DNA of 41,672 nt from Gemmatimonadaceae bacterium (GTDB lineage Bacteria > Gemmatimonadota > Gemmatimonadetes > Gemmatimonadales > Gemmatimonadaceae). This document shows, piece by piece, positions 19,687-29,786 of the stretch (the first letter of the stretch is position 1; each line of letters begins with the position of its first letter). The translations under genes and the position numbers were made by a program. Where the stretch lies: positions 1 to 41,672 of the forward strand of contig JALOPN010000006.1 in NCBI GenBank assembly GCA_025453875.1. The letters run 5' to 3'. The notes under the pieces are model-generated. The model was given only the letters and a program-made list of their open reading frames with translations. It had not been told where the DNA came from and made no database searches.

Positions 19687-20526
19687 TTACCAGCTGGATC
19701 CACCACCGCCTCCGCTGAATCCGCCCCCGCCTCCAAAACCGCCGAAGCCCCCACCGCCACCAAATCCACCGCCGAAACCGCCGCCACCGAAGCCGCCGCC
19801 AAAGCCGCCACCGTATCCTCCGCGGTAGCGCGTGGGTGGACCGCTTCCGGCAACCATCAACGGCAGACAGCCACTTCGTCCTCCACGACTCGAGAGAACC
19901 ATGAGCACGAAGAAGAGAATGAGCGCGATGAGCAACGCGTTCGGAGAGCCCCGACGAGCCGGACGTCGCGTGACGGGAAGTTCACCGTCGGCCAGTTGGA
20001 AGCCGAACTCGGTGGCGTAGGCTTCGGCGACAGCCGACGCGACCACCAGCAGTCCACCGCCATAGTCGCGCGCGACAAAGCGGTCTGTGGCCGCGCGACA
20101 GTAGCTGCCCGCCCGCGCATCGGTGATGAAGCCCTCGGCTCCCATCCCGGACTCGATGCGACAGTACCCTCGACCGTCGGCGCTGGTTTCCTTCGGCACC
20201 AGCAGGATGACGGTACCGGCATTGCGCCGAGCGTCGCCGATATCGCCCTTGGCCCCGACCTTCCACTCGCGACCGAGGCGAAGCGCGATTTCCTCCACCG
20301 GTCGCCCCTGCAGATCGGGCAGGGTGACGATCGCGATTTCGCCCCCCGATCGTGTCTGCACGATGCGCGCAATCGATTCGAGCCGGGCTTCCGCGGCTGC
20401 GTCGAGGACGTTCGCGAAGTCATTGACGTAGCCACGTGGCGCAGGCAGCGCAGACTCCTGCGCGCGAACGGGCTTGGTGGCCAGAAAGGCACCGGCAATG
20501 GCCAGCAAGGTGAGGCGGCGCATCAT
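19687..20526 (-). CDS. TPM-domain (YgcG/TPM_phosphatase) membrane protein with Gly-rich C-terminus
   Basis: RGYVNDFANVLDAAAEARLESIARIVQTRSGGEIAIVTLPDLQGRPVEEIALRLGREWKVG; C-terminal (GGGF)n tail ending GGGGGSSW. Confidence 0.9.
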   Translation of the reverse strand: MMRRLTLLAIAGAFLATKPVRAQESALPAPRGYVNDFANVLDAAAEARLESIARIVQTRSGGEIAIVTLPDLQGRPVEEIALRLGREWKVGAKGDIGDARRNAGTVILLVPKETSADGRGYCRIESGMGAEGFITDARAGSYCRAATDRFVARDYGGGLLVVASAVAEAYATEFGFQLADGELPVTRRPARRGSPNALLIALILFFVLMVLSSRGGRSGCLPLMVAGSGPPTRYRGGYGGGFGGGFGGGGFGGGFGGGGGFGGFGGGGGFSGGGGGSSW

Positions 20527-20570
20527 GGCTGATACTACGCCAGAAGCGCGCATCTGATTCACGCGGCGGC

Positions 20571-21350
20571 TCAGGGTTTCTTCAGATCGTCCGACATGCG
20601 GGTGTAGATCGCCAGCGCCCCGTAGGCGGCGCGATCGCCCCACTCCAATCGTGCTTCACTCGACCCCACCACGGCGAGAAAGTAGATGTCGCGTGGGTTG
20701 AGGTGGACGCCACCGGAGATCAGAACATTGTCGATGATCACCGCGAGGCACTGTCCGGTGCGGGTGCTCTTGATGCAGTCACCGTTGCGGTTGGGCACCA
20801 TCAGACCGGGCGCACCGAGCGATCGAATCAACTCGTTCAGGCCGAGGGAGGATTGGCTGCGCGCTTCGATCGTCTCCGGATCGTACACCTTCCACCCGCG
20901 CCGGGTCGCATAGCGGAGTCGCTGCGTGTTGAGCGAAGGCGCGACTTCGGTGGACACCTCGGCGAGATTCTGGGCCAGTGGTCGCACCCAGAGATCGGCG
21001 CTCACGGTGTCGGTCACGAGCAATGAGAACTCATCGCTCATGGTTGGCTGCAAGCCGATGCGCGTGATGGTGAGACGGAAGGGCACGCCGGCCGCGCCTG
21101 CGCCGAACCGCAGCACATACTTGCCCGACGCATCCGTCATGCCATCGGCGAGCGTTTGGCCGCGCCGATCCTGTGCGACCACACGCGCTGCATCGATGGA
21201 CACGGAATCGTCACGCAACCGTACGGTGCCTTGCAGCACCTGCGCGTTGGCGTCGCGACGGAGTAGCAACAGTGCGGCCACAAGCACAACGACCGCGGAC
21301 GTGCTGAGCACGCCGCGGTCGTTACGCTGGCACCGTCGCCAGAGGCACAT
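20571..21350 (-). CDS. Carboxypeptidase-regulatory-like plus TonB-plug-like protein lacking a beta-barrel
   Basis: VLQGTVRLRDDSVSIDAARVVAQDRRGQTLADGMTDASGKYVLRF, then LNELIRSLGAPGLMVPNRNGDCIKSTRTGQCLAVIIDNVLISGGVHLNPRDIYFLAVVGSSEARLEWGDRAAYGALAIYTR; only 260 aa. Confidence 0.65.
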   Translation of the reverse strand: MCLWRRCQRNDRGVLSTSAVVVLVAALLLLRRDANAQVLQGTVRLRDDSVSIDAARVVAQDRRGQTLADGMTDASGKYVLRFGAGAAGVPFRLTITRIGLQPTMSDEFSLLVTDTVSADLWVRPLAQNLAEVSTEVAPSLNTQRLRYATRRGWKVYDPETIEARSQSSLGLNELIRSLGAPGLMVPNRNGDCIKSTRTGQCLAVIIDNVLISGGVHLNPRDIYFLAVVGSSEARLEWGDRAAYGALAIYTRMSDDLKKP

Positions 21351-21352
21351 GC

Positions 21353-22183
21353 TTACGGTGTCGTGCGCGGCGGATGACGGTCGATGAAGAACAGCACCGA
21401 CGGGTTGGCCGAGGCCGCCGCCTGCGAACCGGCGACCGACGCCGGGAACGCCACCGCGGTGATCACCGAGCCAGCCTGCGACGCGCCACCGATCGGGTCA
21501 ACCGACGTCGTGCCCGCGGCACCGGCCGGAGCCGCCGCCGAGATGAGCGGCGTGGTGCTGCCCGCGGCCGTCACGCGCACCGCAAACGCACCAGGCGCGC
21601 GGGTCACGTACGCCGACGCATTACCGAACGACAGCCCGGCAACCGCCGGCGCGCCCGAAATGGCCGACGTGGCCGTCTCCGTCACGTAGACGTCGACGTT
21701 GCCGATGCCAGCACCGGCGTGCATCGCGCGGAGCGCAACCTGCGCGCCGGGCGTCGGCACGGCGTCTTCGATGATGCGAATGGCGTTGGCCGGCGCACCG
21801 CCGCGGGCGAAGCCCGAGTGGAGCACCGTGTAGTACTTGCCCGCCTCGAAGTTGTGCGTCGCCTCACCGAGCACCGCCGTGTTGCCCGCCGTCGTCGCGT
21901 TCGCATTGAACGAGAAGACGCGGAAGCGACGGCTACCAGCCTGCGTGCCCTGGTAGTTGCCGCCACCGAGACCGCGGAACGGCACGCCGGCCCACGTCTG
22001 CGGCGAGAACTCCACCTGGTCGATGAAGCGCACCGTGGTGGCGAGCGTATCGGGCAGCGCGTTGATGTAGCGAACGAACGCAAGCGGCGGCAGCTCGGTG
22101 GGCTTGAGCGCGCCGTCTTCCGTTTGGCAGGCGATGCTGGCCAGTGCGGCAGCAGCGATCAGTCCAAACCGTGAAAGCCTCAT
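21353..22183 (-). CDS. DUF4397-like lipoprotein
   Basis: ALASIACQTED lipobox; AFVRYINALPDTLATTVRFIDQ...AGKYYTVLHSGFARGG...VALRAMHAGAGIGNVDVYVTETAT resembles the DUF4397 pattern. Confidence 0.7.
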   Translation of the reverse strand: MRLSRFGLIAAAALASIACQTEDGALKPTELPPLAFVRYINALPDTLATTVRFIDQVEFSPQTWAGVPFRGLGGGNYQGTQAGSRRFRVFSFNANATTAGNTAVLGEATHNFEAGKYYTVLHSGFARGGAPANAIRIIEDAVPTPGAQVALRAMHAGAGIGNVDVYVTETATSAISGAPAVAGLSFGNASAYVTRAPGAFAVRVTAAGSTTPLISAAAPAGAAGTTSVDPIGGASQAGSVITAVAFPASVAGSQAAASANPSVLFFIDRHPPRTTP

Positions 22184-22222
22184 GAGTCCTGGACTCCTTA
22201 GTACGAGTGCGAACGTGGTGAA

Positions 22223-22732
22223 TCAGGGAACGGAAACGGGGATGCGACCAACGGACGAAATCGGACTGCCCCCGGGATCCCGGGGATTGGCCGTATCGCC
22301 GCGCTGACCGGAGTCGTCACCGAAGAGATCGAGCGACAACCCGAAGGTTGCCGCGGCAATCAGACCGATGACCGATCCGCCCAACAGGATCGAGCGGCTC
22401 CGGGAGAGTTCGCGCGTCTGGTACCCGAGGATCGCGGAGGAGGGAATCTCCACGCGCTCGCCGGACCACATCGACGAACCCCCGCGCACATCCTTGGTCC
22501 CCGTCACTTCGAGGACCACGCCAGTGGAATCGTGCGAGATGAAGGTGCCTTCCACACGATCGATCAGCGAACCGAGTCGATCGGAGAGCAGCAGGCGACC
22601 CTGATCATTCAGCACGACGGCACCGCGCTGTTGCGGCGGCACCGGCGCTGACTGCACGGGACGGTAGGTGTAACACCCCCACTGGAGCGCGGTCGTGCAC
22701 GCCAACAGCGACAAGGTCACGCGACGTCGCAT
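22223..22732 (-). CDS. Hypothetical lipoprotein
   Basis: MRRRVTLSLLACTTALQWGCYTYRPVQSAP lipobox-like start; one hydrophobic segment SILLGGSVIGLIAAATFGLSL. Confidence 0.6.
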   Translation of the reverse strand: MRRRVTLSLLACTTALQWGCYTYRPVQSAPVPPQQRGAVVLNDQGRLLLSDRLGSLIDRVEGTFISHDSTGVVLEVTGTKDVRGGSSMWSGERVEIPSSAILGYQTRELSRSRSILLGGSVIGLIAAATFGLSLDLFGDDSGQRGDTANPRDPGGSPISSVGRIPVSVP

Positions 22733-22761
22733 GGTCGCGCTCCGGTGAGGGGTCGAGCGCA

Positions 22762-24396
22762 TCACTGGAAGCCGTAGGTGCCCACGGGCGCCTGCAGCGT
22801 GCCGTTGTAGATCGGCAGCTGACGCGCCTGCAGTTCGAGGTTCGGCACGGGCCACTCGAGCGGCGTGGTCGCGACCATGTCGCCCCAGCCACGGTTGTCC
22901 GTGAACCACACCATGTAGCCCGTGAAGGCCGTCTCCATGCGCTTCTCGTACTTCATCGCCTCGAGCACCGTGCCGCAGGCCGTGCTGCGGAAGTTCGGCG
23001 CCACCGGAACGCGCGGGACGCAGTTCGGGAGCGTGCCGATCGGCGCCGTGGCGCTCGTGCCAGCCGGGATCGCCGGCAGACCGTTGCGCGTGCGGCTCGC
23101 GTTGATGAGCGGAATCGCCAGCGCGATCTGGTTCGTGCGGATGTAGCCCTCCGCCGCCAGCATGCTCAGCTCCGTGGCGGAGAAGTCCGTGTACGGGCCA
23201 ACATTGCCTGCGGTGCGCGTCGCGCCCCAGCGGCGATGCTCGTACTGCGAATATCCCCAACCGGTACCGGAGACATCGTCGTTCGTCGGACGGTTGCGAA
23301 TATAGACGCCTGCGGGCGGGACCAGTGCGGCCTGCTTTGCCTGCTGCTCAGCGCGCGTCGCTCCCGAAGGCCAGCGCGTGTCCGGCGTGCGCACCAGGAA
23401 CGCCTCACGGTTGTCGCGCGCAACGGCTAGCCAGGCATCATATGCGCCCGACGTGTCGGCCATTCCGAGGTACCACATTGGAAGCTGGTGCCAGCCGCCA
23501 ACGAGATACATCGTTTCGGTATCATAGACAGCGGTCCAGCCAAGCGATGGATCGAGCTGCACGTTGTGGTCGGCCGTGATGCCGTTCGTCGCGTCGGCAA
23601 TCACCGCCTGCCAGTCCACCGCCGCACGCTCGGCTGGCGTGCGCGCGACACCCGCGCGCAGACGCGCACGGTATGACCGCGCGAGACGCACGAAGCCGTC
23701 ACGCGAAAGCGACGTTCCGTTGATCCACGTTGCCGGCAGCGGGAAGCCATTCGTGCCGTTAGTCGCGTCCGCCGAGTTGGCAATCGCGATGGCCGAGTCG
23801 AGCATGGCGATCGCCGCGGCGTTGACCGCACGCGCGCCCGACAGCCCGGGCACTTCATCCGAACCGATCGTCGGCGTGATGATCGCCGCCGAGTCGTAAC
23901 CGAGCGAAACGTTACCCAGCGCCTGACCAAGGATCAGGAAGCCGAACGCCTTCGCACGCGCATTGCGCGCCGGCGATCCCAGCGACGAGCCGTTCGCCAC
24001 AAGACGATCCACGGCGCGGATCGCGTTGTTGGCCGAACGCGCGATGCGCTGGAACGAGTTGTAGTTGGCAAGGTTACCGGCCTGAACTTCGTTGCCGAGG
24101 CTGTTGATGAGTACGCCGCGCGGCACGATCGAGCGCGGCGCCATGCCGAAGTTGTTCACCGTCGCGAAGTTCTCGCCGGCAAAAATCTTGGCTTGGTTGT
24201 TCACAGACTCGCTGGCACGCTGCGGATTGTTGAGCTGCACGCCGAGGCCGCCGACCACGCCCTCGATACCGTCCGGGGTCGCGAAGGCGCGTTCCACGTC
24301 CGGATTGTTGAGGTTCACCACGTTCAGTTGGTCACCGCTGCAGGCCGTCAAGCCAGCCACGATGAGCCCACTGAGCAAAATGGAATGCTTGCGCAT
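22762..24396 (-). CDS. SusD/RagB family outer-membrane lipoprotein
   Basis: MRKHSILLSGLIVAGLTACSGDQLNVVNLNNPDVERAF; immediately downstream of susC-like gene; GGGAGA Shine-Dalgarno before ATG 24396. Confidence 0.88.
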   Translation of the reverse strand: MRKHSILLSGLIVAGLTACSGDQLNVVNLNNPDVERAFATPDGIEGVVGGLGVQLNNPQRASESVNNQAKIFAGENFATVNNFGMAPRSIVPRGVLINSLGNEVQAGNLANYNSFQRIARSANNAIRAVDRLVANGSSLGSPARNARAKAFGFLILGQALGNVSLGYDSAAIITPTIGSDEVPGLSGARAVNAAAIAMLDSAIAIANSADATNGTNGFPLPATWINGTSLSRDGFVRLARSYRARLRAGVARTPAERAAVDWQAVIADATNGITADHNVQLDPSLGWTAVYDTETMYLVGGWHQLPMWYLGMADTSGAYDAWLAVARDNREAFLVRTPDTRWPSGATRAEQQAKQAALVPPAGVYIRNRPTNDDVSGTGWGYSQYEHRRWGATRTAGNVGPYTDFSATELSMLAAEGYIRTNQIALAIPLINASRTRNGLPAIPAGTSATAPIGTLPNCVPRVPVAPNFRSTACGTVLEAMKYEKRMETAFTGYMVWFTDNRGWGDMVATTPLEWPVPNLELQARQLPIYNGTLQAPVGTYGFQ

Positions 24397-24415
24397 TGAA
24401 TCTCCCATGAGTGGA

Positions 24416-24449
24416 GGTCACCGGGCGCGCAGTCCGCGCGCCCGGGACC
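24416..24449 (-). promoter_or_regulatory. Strong intercistronic hairpin between susC-like and susD-like genes
   Basis: CCGGGCGCGC-AGTCC-GCGCGCCCGG perfect 10-bp stem (24421-24445), extended by GGTC/GACC with one bulged A. Confidence 0.7.
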
Positions 24450-24458
24450 CGAGCCGGA

Positions 24459-27400
24459 TCAGAAGCTGGTGCTGATCGAGAAGGTGAACTGCCGCAGGTT
24501 CGGGAAGCCGAACGCGTCGATCGCGTTCAGCACGCCCGAGCCGAGCGCACCACCACCCAGGCCGACTTCAGGATCGAAGCCGCGGTAGTTGGTCCAGGTG
24601 AGCAGGTTGCGACCGATGACCGACGCGGTCCAGTTGCCGAAGCCGGCGATGCTGCCGATACGGTAGCCCAGCGTCACTTCACGCAGCTTCACGAAGCCGG
24701 CGTCTTCTACCGTGTTGTTGTTCGTTCCGAGCACGTCGTACAGACCACCGATGCCCGACGAGAACGGCGCCGCGGCGCGGAAGTAGTAACCGATCGGACG
24801 CGCCGACTCGACCGTCTGGCCGATCTGGTCCGTTTCGCCGTGCATGAAGTCACCCAGCGACCACTGACGCGCGATGTTGTAGACGCTCTTGCCAACCGTG
24901 GCGTCGAGCAGCGCGTAGGCCGTGAACCGCTTCCAGCCGAAGTTGTTGGCCATCGACCAGCGGTACGACGGGAGCGCGTTGCCCACGGGGAGCACTGGCG
25001 CCGCACCCGTGCTGTCACGGAAGACGATCGGCATGCCCCAGTTGAGCGCCTGGTTGCCCCACGGCGCCGAAGCCGCCGGGAGGGCCGTCATCCAGTGGTT
25101 GCCCGTGATGCCCTCGTTGAGAGCCGCACCACCCGTCCACACGACGTAGCCGTCGCGGTTGACCTGGAAGTTCGAGCCCGCGCCGCCGCACTGCGAGGCG
25201 AACGTGCTCGGCAGCTCGCTGCACTGCGTCACGAAGCGACGGCCATAGATCTGGCCGAAGTTGCCACCCTGCTCGATAAAGAACATCGTCTCCGAGCCCT
25301 GCTGACCGGCCGCCGAGTTGAAGTACGCCGGCACGTCGAGGCGCGAGATGAGCGACGTCGTGCGGTCGTAGTTGATCTGCACCGAGTAGTTCAGATCAGC
25401 GCGCGACAGCACCGGGATGCGGAGCGAGGCCTCCCACGTATCGTTCGTGAGCTCACCTGCGTTGATCCACTGGTTCGTGAAGCCGGCGATGGCCGGCGGC
25501 GGCACCTGCAGGAGCTGCTGGTCGATCACGTTCTTCGCCTTCGTGATCGTGATGCCGTACTTGCTGAAGAGCTCCGCGTCGAGACCGATTTCCGTTTCCG
25601 TCGAGACTTCCGGACGGAGGTTGCGGTTACCGAGCGTGGCCGGCGCCAGCGCACCACCCGCACCGATCGTGAACGTCTCGTACTGCGCCGAGAAGATCGG
25701 ACGGTTACCGGCCGTACCCTGCGACGCGCGGAACTTCAGGTCCGAGAACATCGGGACGTTGAACCACGGCTCATCGGACAGACGCCACGCGGCCGACACG
25801 CGGCCGTACGACTGCCAGCGGTTCGCCGCGCCGAAGAGCGACGCCGCGTCACGACGGAAGAGCGCGCCGATGATGTAGCGGCCCTTGTAGTCGAGGTCGA
25901 GGTTCGAGAACATGCCGATCTGACGGACGGAGCTCTCGCCACCGTCGATCGCGAAGTTGGTGATCGCCGCGTTCGGATCACGCAGGCCGGGCACGGCGAG
26001 CTGCTCACCTTCACTGCCCTGGCTGATGCTGAACTGCTCCTCGTAGAGGTAGCGGAGCGTCAGGCGCGTGTTGAAGGCATCGTCGAACCAGCTGCGCCGC
26101 GCCGTGACATTCAGCGACGCGTTCTGCGAGTTCGAGCGACCCGCCGAGCGATCGATGTTGCCGAGGTTGACCGCCGGACTGTTGGGAATGGAGCGATAAC
26201 CACGATCCTGCTGCGCTTCCTGGAAGTTCTGGCGGCCGTCGAAGCCGTACTGCGCTTCGGCGTCGAGCCAGGTCAGGGGACGCCAGCGGAGGTTGAGCGA
26301 GCCCACGAACCGGCTGATGCGGTTGAGCGGGCGGAAGTTCTCGAAGCTGTAGAGCGGGTTGTCGTTCTGCGCACCCTGCTGCTGCGGCACCGTGCGGATG
26401 TGCAGACGGCCCTGATCGTCACGCGCAAGCAGATCGGCGCTCGCCGGCTGACGCGTGATGCGGAACCAGGCACCACCCGTGTTCCAGTCCGACGCCTCGC
26501 TGTACGAGGTGCGGAACTGCATGTCGAGATCCGTGCCGAACTGGTGGTCGAGGTTCAGACGCACCGAGTTGCGGTTGTAGCCGTTCGCGAAGCGCACGGC
26601 GCCTTCCTGACGGAGCTGATTGACCGAGGCGAAGAAGTTGGTCTGGCCGATGCGGCCCGTCGCGTCGATCGTGCCGTTCCACGTCTGACCATTCGTGAGC
26701 GCCTGACGCACCGGGTTGCCGGCGAGCGGATAGCGATTCACCTGGTACAGCGAGCGGAGGTTGAGCGCGCCGGGGTTGAGCGCGATGCCGCCGTCGTTCT
26801 GGAGGCTGGCCGTCGGAAGCGGGTTCGGCTCGACGTTGTTGTTGATGCGGCGCGCTTCGGCCTGCAGGTCGATCGTGCGCGAGCACTGCTGGGTGGCCGC
26901 CACGACGACGCAGAATCGATCCATCGATTCGTTCATCGTCATGAAGTGCGTCGTCGGGAACTCGTACTCGTTCTCCATGCTCTGCGTGCCGACTTCGAGC
27001 TGCGTGCGGAACCGCACGCCTTCCGAACCCGACTTGCCGTTGCGCGTCGTGATGTTGATGACGCCATTACCGGCGCGCGAGCCGTAGAGCGACGCCGCGG
27101 CGGCGCCCTTCACGACTTCGATGTTCTCGATGTCCTGCGGGTTGATGTCCTGCAGACCACCCTGCGACACCACGCCGTCGATGATGTAGAGCGGGTCCTG
27201 GCCACGGCCGGACGCGTTCAGCGACTGCGGGCCACGCAGGATCACCTGCGGCGACGAACCCGGACGACCCGAGGCCGACACGATGTTCGCACCCGGCACC
27301 TTGCCCTGCAGCTGCGCGAGCGGGTTGGCACCAGCCACCGGCATGTCCGCCGCCGACACCTGCGCCACCGTGAACGCCAGCTTCTTCACTTCCGTCGCGC

Positions 27401-27794
27401 CCGTCACACCGGTCACCACGACCTGGCTCAGGCGATTGATGTCCTGCTTCAGCGAGAAGTTCGTCTCCACCGTGCCGCCCGACAGCGTGATGCGCGTCGT
27501 CGCCGCCGTGTAGCCGATGAAACGAGCCTGGATCGTGATCAGCTGACCGCGCACACGCGCCGCCGGCACCACGATCGAGTACCGCCCCTGGGCATTCGTC
27601 AGGCCACCCGTGTTCAGCTCCGCAATGAAGATCGTCGCGCCGTCGAGCGGCTGACCGCCTTCATCCGTCACGCGACCCGTCAGGGTCGCCTGCTGCTGGG
27701 CCTGCAATGCCAGTGGGGCGAGGGCAGCCATCGCGAGGCCCATGGCCACGCTCGTGCGGGCCAACCGCCGCAGTCCCCCGACCAGATACGTCAT
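24459..27794 (-). CDS. SusC/RagA family TonB-linked outer-membrane protein
   Basis: TGRVTDEGGQPLDGATIFIAELNTGGLTNAQGRYSI; VVVTGVTG; PLYIIDGVVSQGGLQDINPQDIENIEVVKGAAAASLYGSRAGNGVINITTRNG; barrel C-terminus ending in FTFSISTSF; SD AAAGGAGG before ATG 27794. Confidence 0.95.
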   Translation of the reverse strand: MTYLVGGLRRLARTSVAMGLAMAALAPLALQAQQQATLTGRVTDEGGQPLDGATIFIAELNTGGLTNAQGRYSIVVPAARVRGQLITIQARFIGYTAATTRITLSGGTVETNFSLKQDINRLSQVVVTGVTGATEVKKLAFTVAQVSAADMPVAGANPLAQLQGKVPGANIVSASGRPGSSPQVILRGPQSLNASGRGQDPLYIIDGVVSQGGLQDINPQDIENIEVVKGAAAASLYGSRAGNGVINITTRNGKSGSEGVRFRTQLEVGTQSMENEYEFPTTHFMTMNESMDRFCVVVAATQQCSRTIDLQAEARRINNNVEPNPLPTASLQNDGGIALNPGALNLRSLYQVNRYPLAGNPVRQALTNGQTWNGTIDATGRIGQTNFFASVNQLRQEGAVRFANGYNRNSVRLNLDHQFGTDLDMQFRTSYSEASDWNTGGAWFRITRQPASADLLARDDQGRLHIRTVPQQQGAQNDNPLYSFENFRPLNRISRFVGSLNLRWRPLTWLDAEAQYGFDGRQNFQEAQQDRGYRSIPNSPAVNLGNIDRSAGRSNSQNASLNVTARRSWFDDAFNTRLTLRYLYEEQFSISQGSEGEQLAVPGLRDPNAAITNFAIDGGESSVRQIGMFSNLDLDYKGRYIIGALFRRDAASLFGAANRWQSYGRVSAAWRLSDEPWFNVPMFSDLKFRASQGTAGNRPIFSAQYETFTIGAGGALAPATLGNRNLRPEVSTETEIGLDAELFSKYGITITKAKNVIDQQLLQVPPPAIAGFTNQWINAGELTNDTWEASLRIPVLSRADLNYSVQINYDRTTSLISRLDVPAYFNSAAGQQGSETMFFIEQGGNFGQIYGRRFVTQCSELPSTFASQCGGAGSNFQVNRDGYVVWTGGAALNEGITGNHWMTALPAASAPWGNQALNWGMPIVFRDSTGAAPVLPVGNALPSYRWSMANNFGWKRFTAYALLDATVGKSVYNIARQWSLGDFMHGETDQIGQTVESARPIGYYFRAAAPFSSGIGGLYDVLGTNNNTVEDAGFVKLREVTLGYRIGSIAGFGNWTASVIGRNLLTWTNYRGFDPEVGLGGGALGSGVLNAIDAFGFPNLRQFTFSISTSF

Positions 27795-28365
27795 CCCAAC
27801 CCTCCTTTGATGGAAACGCGCAGGAGTGGAGCACACCGGAAACAGCGGCAGGTGCGGAACCGCCCCGACCCTCTCGGGTAGGATGCCGTGCCGACCGACT
27901 GCTGCCACTTCCTGTGGGACGCTCGCCAGCCCGGGGTTGGGCCGAAACGAGCGCACCGATTGTCGAAACCGGGATCGCCGGTTCCTCGTACGGCTCCGTC
28001 AGACAACGGAACCGTGACTTCTCAGTCGGTCCCTCGTCGCCTGTGAGGCGCCGGAGGGCCCGAAACACACACGTGGGATTGTGAGGGCCGTCACCGGGAC
28101 GGTCGCTCACGTTGGGTGCCGGGGGAAGGAACCGCACCCCGAGCCCCGGCGGACTCGACGTACGTGAAGCGATTTGTGGTAGGACGTAGACGTGCCAGTA
28201 TCGTGTGACGAGATCGCGCCGTCAACCCCACGAGACAGTCGCCAGCTCGTGACCAACCGGTGACGAACCGCTCCTGAAGGGCCTCTACACGCCACGGAGC
28301 AGGTATGCCCACTCGCCTGGTCCCTGAGTTTTCGGGACCCTGCGCCCGCGGGCTCGCACCGGCGC

Positions 28366-29754
28366 TTGCGGCCGTGCCGGTGCTCGGGCATCCTGCGGAC
28401 GTCCCGCATTCGGTCGCCCCGCACCACTCGCCCCCTGCATCCCCTCCTGCGCGCCCCCTGGGCACTCGCCGCCAGCGCCGCACGCCTCGCCGCGGCAGTC
28501 GCCCCGGCCAGCGACCACAAGCTGCTCCGGTCGCTGCGCGCCCGACGCCACGCGCTCGCGACCGTCCGCGCGCAAGGCGCACGGCGTGATCCCAGCCGCC
28601 CGCTCGTGTGGCTCCACGCACCGTCCGTAGGCGAGGGGCTGCAGGCGCGCCCGGTGCTCGAGGCGCTCCGACGCGCGCACCCCGATTGGCAGCTCGCCTA
28701 TTCGTGGTTCTCGCCAAGCGCCGAGACCTTCGCGTCACGCCTCGACGTCGACCTGCGCGCCGTGCTGCCGTTTGATGGCGGCCGCGAAGTGAACGCCATC
28801 CTCGATGCCTGGCAGCCGGACGTCCTTGCGTTCGTGAAGCTCGATGTGTGGCCCATCCTCGCTGAACGGGCAGACGCGCGTGACGTGCAACTCGCGCTCC
28901 TCAGCGCCACCCTCGCCCCCACCTCCGGACGACAAGGCGTCCTCGCCCGTGCACTGCTCGGTGACGCCTACGCCGCACTCGATGCGATCGGCGCGATCGC
29001 CGACGCGGATGCATCGCGCCTCACCGCACTTGGTGTTCCACACGATCGCATCACCGTGACGGGCGACACACGGATGGATCAGGTGTGGCAGCGCATGAGC
29101 GCCGTGCACGCCGATCATCCGGTGCAGCGGCTCCGCGCGACCGCAACGCCCCCAACGCTCGTGGCCGGCTCCACATGGCCCGCCGATGAATCGGTGCTCT
29201 TCCCCGCCGTGCGTGCGTGGTGCGCAGCGCATCCAGACGCTCGTTGCATCGTCGCACCGCATGAACCAACGGCCGCGCACCTGGCACCCATCGAGACGTG
29301 GGCGCGTGACGCCGGCCTCCCCTGTACCCGACTTGGCGCGGCCGAGCAGCAGGCCATGCCGTCCGACGGATGGCGTATTCTGCTCGTCGATCGGATCGGT
29401 GTGTTGGGCGATCTCTACGCGCTCGCCGACGTCGCATTTGTGGGAGGCGGCTTCCACGACGCCGGATTGCATTCGGTGCTCGAACCCGCCGCGTTCGGCG
29501 TGCCCGTGCTCTTCGGACCCAGGCACCGCAACGCACGCGAAGCGGGCGAGCTGGTGCAGCGCGGCGGTGCGCTGGTCGTGACGAGCGCGGACGACCTGCG
29601 CGACACGCTGACGCGGCTCACCACCGACGTCGAGGCACGACGGACGCGCGGCGCCGCCGCGCGCGCGCTCGTGCAGGAGGGACTCGGCAGCACCGCGCGC
29701 AGCTGCGCGTTGGTGGAATCACTGGTGGCGCGCCGGCGCCGCTCGAGCCGCTGA
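28366..29754 (+). CDS. waaA: 3-deoxy-D-manno-octulosonic acid transferase (Kdo transferase)
   Basis: VWLHAPSVGEGLQARPVLEALRR; SWFSPSAE; VTGDTRMDQV; VAGSTWPADE; RIGVLGDLYALADVAFVGGGFHDAGLHSVLEPAAFGVPVLFGPRHRN. Start codon uncertain. Confidence 0.9.
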   Translation: MRPCRCSGILRTSRIRSPRTTRPLHPLLRAPWALAASAARLAAAVAPASDHKLLRSLRARRHALATVRAQGARRDPSRPLVWLHAPSVGEGLQARPVLEALRRAHPDWQLAYSWFSPSAETFASRLDVDLRAVLPFDGGREVNAILDAWQPDVLAFVKLDVWPILAERADARDVQLALLSATLAPTSGRQGVLARALLGDAYAALDAIGAIADADASRLTALGVPHDRITVTGDTRMDQVWQRMSAVHADHPVQRLRATATPPTLVAGSTWPADESVLFPAVRAWCAAHPDARCIVAPHEPTAAHLAPIETWARDAGLPCTRLGAAEQQAMPSDGWRILLVDRIGVLGDLYALADVAFVGGGFHDAGLHSVLEPAAFGVPVLFGPRHRNAREAGELVQRGGALVVTSADDLRDTLTRLTTDVEARRTRGAAARALVQEGLGSTARSCALVESLVARRRRSSR

Positions 29755-29755
29755 C

Positions 29756-29780
29756 CACGGGCGCACCCATCGCGCCCGTG
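29756..29780. terminator. Bidirectional terminator-like hairpin between convergent genes
   Basis: CACGGGCGC-ACCCATC-GCGCCCGTG perfect 9-bp stem exactly between convergent stop codons. Confidence 0.6.
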
Positions 29781-29786
29781 CGTGCG

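Noticed and set aside
19687-19830. Repetitive CCGCCACCG-rich stretch as a possible DNA repeat or CRISPR-like array
   Set aside because: It encodes the Gly-rich tail of the TPM protein; units are irregular, with no spacers.
24411-27881. 1156-aa plus-strand ORF opposite the susC-like gene
   Set aside because: Arg/Glu/Val-rich repeat-less translation with no domain; exact mirror of a convincing SusC on the minus strand. High-GC codon bias creates long antisense ORFs.
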